Below are positions 24,301 through 34,378 of a stretch of DNA of 64,000 nucleotides, piece after piece. A program made the translations under genes and the position numbers. Every line of letters begins with the position of its first letter. The first letter of the stretch is position 1. The notes below the pieces were generated by a model. That model was not told the origin of the DNA. It made no database searches and saw only the letters and a list, made by a program, of their open reading frames with translations. Source of the stretch: Mytilinidion resinicola (lineage: Eukaryota; Ascomycota; Dothideomycetes; Mytilinidiales; Mytilinidiaceae); assembly GCF_010093595.1 (NCBI RefSeq), contig NW_022985443.1, forward strand, positions 830,928 to 894,927, read 5' to 3'.

Positions 24301-26074
24301 CACAACAGTTGAAGCAGCCACGCACGCTTTCCAGTCGAACTTGGAACGTCGGTTGCTCAACGTATATGATAAGCTGTCCATATACGCACTTTCGGTGGCC
24401 GCATCTTTTAGTGTATTTTTGAATTCAATTAATTCCAAATAGTGCAGGTATTGCATCCTCATCCGATCCAAGGCAGCGTCGTCTCGTGCACTAAATATGA
24501 AGAGGCGGTGTTTGGGGACCTTTTTCCCGTATTCTTGAACCAGTGCGTTACGGATATGATCAACACGTATGCCCAACTCAGCAAGATGATGGCCAGCATC
24601 ATCGAGTATGACATGCGCATTCGTACCGCCGTAGCCGAAGGAGTTCACGCTCACGCGTCGAAGCCCGTCAGAAGGCCATGGGATAGCTGACGTTGGAACG
24701 CGAATTTTCCAATTTTCGAACGGTATTCGCCGGTTCGGTTTGTCGAAGTGAATGTTGGGCAAGATGATGCCAGTTTCCAACATCAACACACACTTGATAA
24801 AACCAGCTAGCCCTGCTGCACCTTCTAGGTGACCGATCTAGTGAGATAGAGGAATCAGCCTTAGCACCTGAAGATTCTCGCGTGATAGAAAGACTCACGT
24901 TTGATTTCACCGAGCCAACCAGAAGCTCGTTGCCCGGTTGGCGCCCTTTGCCGAGAGTCTTAGCGACAGCGGAAAGCTCCAGTGGGTCCCCAACTGCGGT
25001 GCCAGTCCCCTATTGCTACAGTTAACAGTTGAAGCTTGTGGAATGATTGGAGGTTGCCCACATGCGCCTCGAAATAGCTGGTCTGTGAAAAGTCGAGCCC
25101 GGCAGAGCGATAGGTCGATCGGATCAAGCTAGCCTGCGCGTCGCTGTTCGGCAGCGTGATACCTGTTGTGTGTCCGTCTTGATTAATACCGGAACCTCGG
25201 ATTACGGCGCGTATAGAGTCACCGTCGCGTAAAGCATCTGCAAGAGGCTTTAAGATGACGGTTGCGATGCCTTCGCCTCGGCCATATCCGGTGACCCCTT
25301 CTGCAAAGGATTTTGACAGCCCCTCCTTGGACAGCATGTGAAGGTTTGATAGAAACATCGCTAAGTCTGGACTGAGGATCAAGTTCGCACCGCTCACTAC
25401 CGCTATCTTGGACTCTCCTGCGCGGAGGCCTTGACATGCCAAATGCAGACCGACAAGACTGGAAGAACATGCTGTGTCTAACGTCATACTCGGGCCTCGA
25501 AAATCGTAAAACCATGAGACACGGTTTGACAAGAGTGAGAAACCGGTGCCTGTACCAGCATACATGGGCGAGGTCTCAGCATCTCGCATCAGCATTTCGT
25601 GATAGTCCCGGGTGAAGCAGCCAACATAGCAGCTAGTGTCGCTTCCTGTGAGGTTCTCAATCGGCAAGCCGGCGTTTTCAAGTGCCTCATAAGTCACTTC
25701 GAGGAGCATCCTTGCGGTTGGGTCCATGGCCTTTGCCTCATGAGCTGTGATGTTGAAGAAAGGCGCATCGAAGGCAGAGGCATCTTGTTCTAGAAAATGA
25801 CCGCCTGTGCAACTCAGGGTGTTGAGTTTATCGCCGCCCGGGTGGTGGAAAGCTTTGGCATTGTAGCGGCTTTGGGGCACTTCGGAGTACGCAGCTAGCG
25901 ACAGAATCCGTCAGTTTCTAGCAAGAGTCTGTCCGAGACAATAGGCGTACATTTGCGTTCATACAACAAGTCCCAGAACTTGGTAGAGTTCGAAGCACCG
26001 CCTGGGAAGCGGCAAGCGAGGCCCACGACGGCGATATCAGACGTATCAATGTCGCCTTTCGAGTACGACCCCAT
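18347..26074 (-). CDS. Highly reducing type I polyketide synthase
   Basis: A 2401-aa HR-PKS from seven exons: 26074-25951, 25894-25062, 25009-24899, 24837-21892, 21645-21251, 21194-20406 and 20354-18347. All joins keep phase. Domains: KS with Cys184 (DTACSSS), His319 (EAHGTGT) and His359 (IGHLEG); AT with Ser650 (GHSSG); DH with His982 and Asp1178 (HPTTLD), where the usual Gly of HxxxGxxxxP is Ser; a short methyltransferase remnant around 1350 (LQIGATGTDLP instead of a GxGTGG motif); ER with SPIG at 1827-1830 replacing the GGVG nucleotide motif; KR with GGLGGLG at 2032 and Tyr2173; and ACP with Ser2353 (GVDSL). There is no thioesterase or reductase at the end, so release needs another enzyme. 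The 246-bp intron between DH and MT is much longer than the others (50-60 bp). The product is unknown. Confidence 0.93.
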
Positions 26075-27296
26075 GACAATATGGATTATGAATAAAGTAA
26101 CAACTTGAAAGGAGGATAAGAAAACGATTATGGAGTGAGAGAGGAAATACGACGTGTTACCGCCGATCTAAACTAAAGGGTATCTTTGAAACATTGGAAA
26201 ATGGCCGCGCTGCCAGTGCCTTTTTACTATTCTAGACGAACTCCACTATCTCCGCATTCGGCGAACGACCTACCTGACGCTGTATGGGTACGTGGATGCG
26301 ACGAGAAATTTGCTCCCGCAGATGCAGAGCCTGAGCTGAGCGAAGCCATGCTGAAAAGCACTGGGCGGAATACGGCCAGGCCGACCTATAGAATCATGCA
26401 GCCTTGCAGACGCGTACCCATAGCCTCTTCGTATGCAGAGAGCAGCGCTGAGGCTGGTTGATCTTTTGCAGGGCTGCGATTCGGAAGACACAGGGGAGTC
26501 GCGAGAGAAAACGAATCGCAGAGGACTCGGGTTATGTATTAGCACAGGGCTAAGCGACTAGCCAGCCACAAAGGATCCTCGGATATTGGAACCGCAGGCG
26601 GTACAGCCTCTCTTTACATAGCGCTAAACTGAGTCGATCCTGGTATCCCTCTTTTCTGGGTTAGTACTCAGCCGACTGGAGGATTGATTGGCCAGAACGT
26701 TGCTATTCCCCCCTAAAGGCGCGCGGAGTTGCTCCCTTACACGGTAAGTCTGTGGCTTGATATTAGAGAGTGACCACCGGACGGAAAGAGAGTCTGCAGG
26801 AGAGAAGGGGTCTCGATGTGGGTTGAGTGCGCCGGATTTGATACCCCACTGCTGTCAAAAACGGCCCTACAGCCAGCCACCAGCCCAGGGCTGCACTGTG
26901 CGATGCCGTCTTTTCGGAGGAGCCGGCATTCCACGCAAGCCACCACGTGAACAGGGGTTTGACGACGACGTCCCTCTCCACCACTCTCATCCAGTCCCTC
27001 ACCGCCCCCCAATCGTCCAGAAACGATGCAGCAACCGGCGGCCATCCCGAGCCTCCAAGCCTCGCCCACGACGTGTTCCAACGCCCTGTTAGTGCACAAG
27101 GCGCCATGCACACCCGGCAACCCGTTACCAGGAGGAATCGACCCGAGATAAGAATGAGATACCGACCGGCTTCAAAGCCGACTGAAGATCATAGCCACAC
27201 CCCTCGATCACCGCCTGCCTACACAGTAGCACCTCGTTGATACTTCTTTCTACCATCACGTGTGAGCACGTGACACGATAGAACAACATTTTCACG
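26075..27296. promoter_or_regulatory. Shared upstream region of the PKS and hydrolase genes
   Basis: A 1.2-kb divergent interval with no supported gene; overlapping frames at 26737-27120 look like chance. It contains two CACGTG words at 27257-27262 and 27267-27272, only 25 bp before the hydrolase ATG. This is an E-box type site of the kind bound by bHLH regulators. Joint regulation of the two genes is inferred from their arrangement. Confidence 0.5.
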
Positions 27297-28174
27297 ATGC
27301 GTTTCCTTTGCTTGCATGGCCGGGGGACTAACTCTGATATCTTCGAAAGCCAGCTAGGTAAGAACGCACCTCTGTCAAGAGAGATGGATCTGACGTTAAT
27401 CTCTTCCTCCCAGCGCCACTATTCTCACGCGTCTCCCCTCACCATACTTTCGATTTTGTCGATGCTCCGTTCGACTGCGTTGCCGCTCCCGGAATATCCC
27501 AACTCTACCAGCCTCCGTACCTGGCCTGGCATACCCAGTACGAACCTCAACATGTCGAGCCGGTGCATGACTTCCTTCGCACCGTGATCGAAGAAGACGG
27601 TCCATACGATGGTGTGATTGGCTTCTCGCAAGGCGCAGCACTAGCTGCAAGCTTTCTGCTTTGCCATGAACACTATGCACAGATTCGCGATCCAGGGCGT
27701 CGCCACAGGCCTCCATTCAAAATGGCTATATTCATCAACAGCGTCATGACGTTCTCGCCGTCCGAGCACATTGGCAGCAATATCAGCCAGCAGATCAAGA
27801 AGCAAGAAGAGAAGCACTTTGCATTTCTCGAGGGCGCAGATTCCTTGGAAACTGAAGACTATACACCTACGGAGACATATACGGCAATAGAGGGCGATTC
27901 GATCTACGGCTTTCCCACGGACACCTTTGCACCCCGCATTTCGATCCCGACGCTGCATCTATATGGGACGGAGGATCAGTTCTTGGAACATTCGGAGACT
28001 TTGGTCAGCCTGTGTCGAGGAGACAGAGCAGAAGTACTGCCTGTTAGGGGTGGGCACGAGCTGCCTCGCACCAACGCAGCTTGGGACAAATTCGCTGCAC
28101 TCTTCGAAATGGTGGCCATGACGGCTACACTCATGGATCAAAGTAGCAGGAGGGGATCCGCCACGACCTCATAA
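27297..28174 (+). CDS. FSH1/LovG-like serine hydrolase (probable polyketide-releasing thioesterase)
   Basis: A 273-aa alpha/beta hydrolase of the FSH1 family. Exons 27297-27357 and 27414-28174 join in phase (GTAAGA donor, CCCAG acceptor). It starts with MRFLCLHGRGTNSDIFESQL, the FSH1 hallmark. The triad is visible: Ser92 in GFSQG, Asp in LYGTEDQF, His in GGHELP. LovG, a member of this family, hydrolyses the polyketide from the ACP of the lovastatin nonaketide synthase. Its position divergent from a PKS that lacks a release domain suggests the same job here; that role is inference. Length is normal for the family. Confidence 0.85.
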
Positions 28175-28746
28175 CGTGATATATGAGGATGTAATACGCT
28201 TAATAGATTTCATATGCATTCCCCATCTACGCCATCCATAGTCTCATATCGTCTTCAGATGTATAAGTACACAGTACAGGTGCGAACTTAGCTACGAGAG
28301 AGTACCCGAGAAATGTGCCTATCCGCTAGAGCTCGATACTCGGGCCTTTCCAGACCCCCTGCTGCTACGCGGGGGTGTTGAAAGGCCCGAGTACCAGGGT
28401 TATCTCACGTCTGCGGCCCAGCCCACTTCGTCACAACTTAGTGGAGCTTGTTTTCTGTACTATTTTCAGCTGCAGTTGGAGCACTGAACTAGCCAAGAGA
28501 AGGGCCGGTGACAGAAGTACCCTTTAGGAAGAAACCACTTGCCAGGTCAGCCCGACAGGGTTCCGGTGCAGGATGCATGCATTAGCAGCGCCTAATCGCT
28601 CCAGCCTGTCAGCTGTATGCACGCTCGGCAAGTCCGGGGTGCAATAGTGCTCGATGGGGTTACCAACATACTCCAAAACCCTACTACTTCGCTGGCGAAA
28701 AAAAGGTCTTGTTCTTCTGCTTTCATACGCTTTACTATTTCTCTAA
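28175..28746. other. Intergenic region with a hairpin
   Basis: No gene seen. It contains the inverted repeat at 28337-28394 and the upstream region of the A-T-R enzyme gene. Confidence 0.5.
28337..28394. repeat. Imperfect palindrome, ~24-bp arms
   Basis: TACTCGGGCCTTTC at the left edge is mirrored exactly at the right edge. A 3-base mismatch follows in the arms, then ACCCCC pairs with GGGGGT around a loop of about 11 nt. One arm motif, TACTCGGGCCTTTCC, recurs singly at about 5650. It could be the folded end of a transposable element or the terminator-like end of the hydrolase transcript. Confidence 0.75.
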
Positions 28747-31700
28747 ATGAAAGTTGGCCTTCATTTTGAATGCAAAATCCTTTCTTCTACTCCAAGTGTT
28801 CAAAAATCTTGTCCCATTGCCATCGAGTCTTCGAGTATGGTTTCTGCTGCCATTCCGGTCGATAACAACCGACTTCTTCCAGATGTTATTGATCTCCGTG
28901 CACAGAGAAGTCCACAGGACATATTCGCAAGAGTCCCGAGTTCCACTGCTACATATGGATCCGGATTCCGATCGGTCACGATTCTTGAACTTTCAAATGC
29001 CATCAAGAGAGTAGCATGGCTGCTCGAAGAGCATCTGGGAAAAGGCCAGGACCATGAGACTTTGGCATACATTGGGCCCAACGATCTGCGCTATTCTATC
29101 ATTGTCATTGCTGCTGTAAAAGCTGGTTACAAGGTGATTGATACCATCCGACGTGCCAAGAGCACATTTACTGAACGTCTTGCCTATAGACATTTCTGCC
29201 ATCTCCCAGAAACAGCAAAGCGGCCCACATCTCCCTCCTTTCACGGCTTGCATGCAAGATATTAGTTACTACCAATCCGGAGCCTCCTTGTGTTCCCATG
29301 ATTCTAGAAGACTACAGCATGCGAAAGCTTCAGATTCCTTCTCTCGTTGAGTTGCTTGCAAGCCACGACGTACCGCACTATCCCTATGAAAAGACATTCG
29401 AAGAAGCAAAATATGACCCAGCATTCATCTTACATACATCGGGGTCCACAGGTTGTCAAGCCATAACCCCCTCATACCTTCTTTGCTAAATGTATATAGG
29501 TATCCCCAAGCCTCTAGTGTACAATCACTCCTTCATCACACGTATTGCAAATGTTACATCTCTTCCTCCGCCTGAAGGCTTTCAAAGCTTGGATAGATTT
29601 TTTCGTTCAGGAAGCTTCTTTATGACCTTGCCTGGGTTCCACGTGAGTAATCTAAGCGATTATTTTGTTTCTACATGACAGTCGTGAACAAGTACTCACA
29701 AGCCATCAGGTTGCTGGCATAGGCTTCTCGCTCATCGTGCCTGCATTCAACAGTTCTATCCCCGTCTACCCTCTCCCAGGGCCTCCCCCGACAACCGCCG
29801 CTTTCATTGAGGCTATACAGAACGCCACAATTGACTGGGCGTTCTTGCCACCAGTGGTGATTGATGAGCTGGGTAAAGACCCCGCATTGCTAGAAGCAGT
29901 AGCCAGCAAGCTGAAGTATCTTTACTACACCGGGGGTAGTGTCCCAAGATCATCAGGTGATGCTGTTGCAGCTCGGATGCCACTTTATCAGGTAATGGGA
30001 TCCAGCGAATGTGCCACATTCCCGCTATTGAGACAGGGGCAAGATGAAGACGGCCACGACTGGAACTACATTCAGGTTCACCCCACTGTCCAAGCTGAAT
30101 TTCGACACCGTTTCGAGGACCTGCACGAGCTTGTCGTAGTGAGGACTTTGGAGAACGAGTCCTACCAACCGGTGTTCCTTCACTTCCCCGATCTAAAGGA
30201 GTACGAGACACGAGATCTCTTCACGCCGCATCCGACTAAACCAGGGCTTTGGACCCATCGAAGCCGGGTTGACGACGTCATCGTGTTTTTGAACGGAGAG
30301 AAGACAAATCCTGTCTCTTTTGAGCACGAAGTCGCCAAGCATCCCGAAGTAAGAACTGCGTTAGTGGTCGGACAGCAACGTTTCGAAGCTTCGCTCTTAG
30401 TTGAGCTAGTTGATGACAGTGCCGCTTCACCCACAGAGCGCCTCGAGATCGTTGACCAGATATGGCCTACTGTGCAAAAGGCGAACAGCCAGTGTCCTGC
30501 TCATGCAAGAGTCTCCAAGTCGAAGATCATACTAGTGGATCCTACAAGGCCAATGCTCCGCGCTGGAAAAGGAACCGTCCAGCGGCAGGCAACGCTGGAC
30601 TTGTATTCGAAGGTGTTAGACGAGGTCTATGCTGAGGATGACTTGATCGTCTCAACTATTCCGGCAGAAGACATTGTCAGTGAGCGTTTTGTTGCCGATA
30701 CCGTTCGGGAAGCGGTGAGGGGTGTGACTGAATGGGCTCAATTCAACGACGATGACGAGTTCTTCTCCCTAGGAATGGATTCTCTGCAAGTCCTCAAATT
30801 GAGGCGCCAGCTCAAGGCGAAGTTGCCGCAAAATATCGGCTTGGCAACCATTTATGGAAACTCTTCGATTACACTACTGGCGAAAGAGCTCTGGAGATTG
30901 GCATCTCAGACCCAATCATCAGCATCTGATCTTCAAGGAACCACACTGGAAGAAATTACCGCAACGATTCAAAGATACGTCAATCAAATAGACCCCGTCG
31001 CAACGCCTCCCAAAAAGGACTCACATCCGATCGTGAAACCGATAGCTGCATCCGAAGTCGTGCTTCTCACAGGATCAACGGGTACCTTGGGGTCATTCTT
31101 ACTTCAAGATCTTCTCTCCCAGGCGAACGTTGCTCATATTTACTGTCTGAATCGAGCCGCAAACTCCGAATCACTCCAAACATCCCGAAATCAAGCACAT
31201 CAACTTCCCACAAACTTTCCTTCCAACCGTGTCACATTCTTAACAGCCGATCTCTCGAAAGACAACTTCGGCCTCGAAAAGAGCCTATACGATACACTCC
31301 TCTCAACAACAACCCAGATCATCCACAACGCCTGGCCCGTCGACTTCAACCGCACGCTCCCCTCCTTCAACCCCAGCCTCTCCGGCGTCGTCGCTCTCAT
31401 CTCTTTCGCTGCTCGCTCCCCACAGTCTCCGGCCCTATTCTTCATGTCCTCAATCAGCGCCACGATCAACTACCATCAGACAACGGACAGCGCGCCAATG
31501 ATCCCAGAGTCCGTGATCATGGACCCCGCCTGTGCAGCCCCAATGGGATACGGACAGAGCAAGTACGTCGCCGAGCGCCTCCTCGACTATGCCTCCCATA
31601 AACTCGGTCTCAACGCCACCGTCGTCCGTATCGGCCAAATCGCAGGGACGGCAGAGAACCCGCGTGGCTGGAGCCGTAATGAGTGGCTCCCGAGCTTAGT

Positions 31701-32214
31701 GATTAGCTCGCGTTTCATAAGCGCACTACCGGAGTCGCTGGGCGCGATGGATGAGGTTGACTGGGTGCCGATCGATATGCTGTCTGGTGTGCTGATAGAC
31801 CTCGTTCTCGGGCTCCATGAAGGCAAGGCGGGTGACGGATTACAGGTATTCCATGCTGTCAATCCTTCTGTTGTTTCGTGGGAGACGCTGCTTCCGACGG
31901 TTAGAGAGGTGTTGAGCGAGGACGGAGAGGTTACTGTGGTACCTTTCCCCGCCTGGCTGGACCTGTTGAAATTACAAAGCGTAGAAGTGAGCGATGGGGG
32001 TGATTCGGAGATCAGTGCGGAGACGCTGCGACGGAACCCGGGGATGAAGCTTATTGGGTTCTATGATGAGCTGCTGACGGATGGCCGAGTTGAGGCACGA
32101 ACGAAGATGGATTTGACTCGCACGCTGCAAGCTAGCGAGTCGATGAAGAAACTGGAGCCCATACAGAAGGAGTGGATAGGAGGATGGGTCCGGAACTGGG
32201 TGGCTAGCAGTTGA
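28747..32214 (+). CDS. Adenylation-thiolation-reductase (NRPS-like) enzyme
   Basis: A 1098-aa protein from four exons: 28747-29133, 29190-29451, 29500-29642 and 29710-32214, all in phase. Order: adenylation domain (HTSGSTG across the second intron, GSSECATF at about residue 361, ETRDLF at about 430); carrier domain with Ser622 (LGMDSLQVL); thioester-reductase domain of the SDR type with TGSTGTLG at 718-725 and Tyr878/Lys882 (YGQSK). There is no condensation domain. Such enzymes activate a carboxylic acid with ATP, load it on the phosphopantetheine arm and release it as aldehyde with NADPH. Next to an HR-PKS and a hydrolase, the likely substrate is the freed polyketide acid, but the substrate was not derived from a binding-pocket code. 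A start at 28837 (MVSAAIP) is also possible and would remove 30 residues. Confidence 0.9.
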
Positions 32215-32629
32215 AGTATGCTACGTTCCACGAAGAGATACAAGGGTATCCCAAGAGTATGTAATGGGGTAGAACACTAGACTATATCATTGCTTTTTAA
32301 AACCGGGGAAGACATGATGTCACAAGCATATGATACTGGCGAAGCAGTCTGGGCGTCTAGGTAGTGACTTGTGGGATGCACCTCAGTACAGACCAGGAAT
32401 CATGCATATTCGGTTTGTATAGCGTAGCATTCTATTCGCTAGTGCTCCTAAGCGAATTGAGGAGTCAGTATTAGGACCACGACCCCTAATGCTAGTGCCT
32501 AATGAGATTCATATAGGTATCTAGGTAGACACCCCGCAACTCCTCCCCTCTCTTCTTCATATCCACCTTCCAAAATCCCTAGAATCCCACTCCAAAATCC
32601 ACCCCAAACCATCCCAGCCTCAACCCACC
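32215..32629. other. Intergenic region
   Basis: 3' region of the A-T-R gene and upstream region of the next frame. No gene or repeat recognised. Confidence 0.5.
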
Positions 32630-33177
32630 ATGGCCTCAACGCCCCATTCCCTCTCCTCTCCTCTCCCTCCCCCTCTCCCTCCAACTCTCCATCTACGAAC
32701 TCGCCCTCATCTCCCCTCCCCCCCTCCTCCTCGACTGCCCATGCGACAGCTCGTATCGCACTCGCAAGCCCCAGGAGCTAATCGACCACGCCGCTGGATC
32801 ACCAGCAACCTCCAACCCCCCTCCCAGCCCCGCTCACCCGCACCTGCCGCGCACTGCACCGCATCACGCCGCCCATCTTCTACAGCGACAACGTCTTCCG
32901 CGTGCGCTACTGCAACCACGTCGGCGCGGACGTGCTAGCAGGGCCACTCGCGTGGCTGCGCGCGCTGGGGTTGGCGAACCGCGCGCGGCTGCGGTGGCTG
33001 TTCTTCTACGACCGCAATCCGCGGCATGATTCGTGGAGTGGGGATGTGCAGAAGGCGAGGGCGCGGCCGGCGGTGGTGGAGCTAGGGGCAAGGTTTGAGA
33101 CGGTTAGTGACGACACGTGTTGTGCGCATTGGGTGCAGCTGGGGCCGAGGAGGGGGAGGGTGGAGGGGGAGGGTTGA
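32630..33177 (+). pseudogene. F-box-like hypothetical protein with shifted frames
   Basis: A coding signal spread over more than one frame. One frame has LSIYELALISPPPLLLDCPC, which resembles the start of fungal F-box-like proteins. Another frame, from about 32830, has LTRTCRALHRITPPIFYSDN, the usual continuation, then RLRWLFFYDRNPRHD and a stop at 33177. No GT..AG intron was found that joins them cleanly, so the gene is probably frame-shifted. Very C-rich composition at 32640-32730 also makes small sequence errors likely. Confidence 0.35.
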
Positions 33178-33620
33178 GGTTGGTGAGGGGGAGGAAAGGC
33201 GATGGATGAGGAGGAGGCTTGCTTTGGCGTGGACTTGAAGGTGTGAGCAAATGTGTACCAACCTTTTTCTTGAAAACAGTACCGGCATTCTAATGCTGGA
33301 TTTGGCAGTGTCAAAAATGAAGTTATCCGTCGTCTATCACGTTGCCCCAAGATAGGAGGTGACAGTTGAATTTCTGGTGGTTGGACCCAGCCTCCTCTAC
33401 CAGCCCGCCTTTCCAGGTATATAGCTCGTCGCTGTGCTATCTTCACAATACGATCTTTCCAGCAATTCCTCTTGCATCCTGATTTCAACAGTGACTTCGT
33501 CAAGTTGCGAAATTCGGGTACGCCAAATGGAGTCACGTGATCCAACACTTGCTTGCTCACGCCTGAATTTCGTTCCTCCAATCTCCCAGCCATATGATGC
33601 CATTCTCTCTTGCGATTCCA
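33178..33620. other. Intergenic region
   Basis: No supported gene; frames on the minus strand overlap each other without motifs. Confidence 0.4.
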
Positions 33621-34058
33621 CTAGGCGCCCCTTGCAGCCGACCCGGTAATCTCTATCCTAGCAGGGCCAGAAAGACCTGTCACAGAAACGCCACAACAAG
33701 CAGGCCTATTATCCTTCAAGTATTTCGCCATAGCCGCTTCCAACCCTTCACCAGCTTCTTCTATGTTGCCAACATGGTATGAGGTCATCTTGTACACGGC
33801 CTGTCATCTACCTGCGACACCGGCAGCAAGCAGAGCATTTTCAACGTTTTGGAACGCTTGCAGGACTTCGTCCTCGAGTGATTCGGGGTATTCGATGTCC
33901 AAGTTGCAGCTAGTATGACTGCTTGTCTCGAACAAGGTGGCGTTTGGAGGGATGATGATGACGCTCGAGATGCCGTAGAGGGGGCTCAGCTTCTTGCCCA
34001 AACCAGGCGTGTGGATGCATTTGAGGCCGAGCTTGGTGAGAGGTCCTTGATATTCCAT
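33621..34058 (-). pseudogene. RidA/YjgF-family protein with one in-frame TGA
   Basis: RidA-family proteins are small trimeric enzymes that hydrolyse reactive imines; some have other roles. A single frame of 146 codons spans the whole family length. It shows LGLKCIHTPGLGKKLSPLYG and LEDEVLQAFQNVENALLAAG, then, after the break, VYKMTSYHVGNIEEAGEGLE and CCGVSVTGLSGPARIEI. The one TGA (33804-33806) sits just before QAVYKMTSY, a place where family members commonly have Trp. Removing it by splicing would need an 11-nt intron, so it is a nonsense codon. It is divergent from the Zn2Cys6 regulator, 320 bp apart. Confidence 0.72.
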
Positions 34059-34378
34059 GATTCTAGAATAACAACGATCTAGATAGAGAACAAAAGAAAG
34101 AGGGATAGGGGGTCCACCGAAACAGCGCAGTTTACTGGTTTACGTGCCATTGTTAGTGGGCGAAGATAGGCACAACGACTAGACGCGCTCAGACGCCTAG
34201 AAGCACCCATGCGTGCCGGAATGAGCAACCGACGGCGAGCAAACGATACGAAGTAGCACCGGGCCTCCTTATCTCACGAAGCCCCATCAAGTCGTCCCTC
34301 TCTACTCTTTCCAACATCCATTTACGACACCCACTTCCCCCGTTACGCTGTCTTTGCCTTGACCCATGAATCCAGGAT
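34059..34378. promoter_or_regulatory. Divergent promoter region of RidA-like gene and Zn2Cys6 regulator
   Basis: A 320-bp interval between two divergent starts. No distinct operator repeat was picked out. Confidence 0.35.

Noticed and set aside
26737..27120. Minus-strand 127-codon frame between the PKS and hydrolase genes
   Set aside because: Overlaps frames on the other strand, has no motif or plausible composition, and lies in a promoter region.
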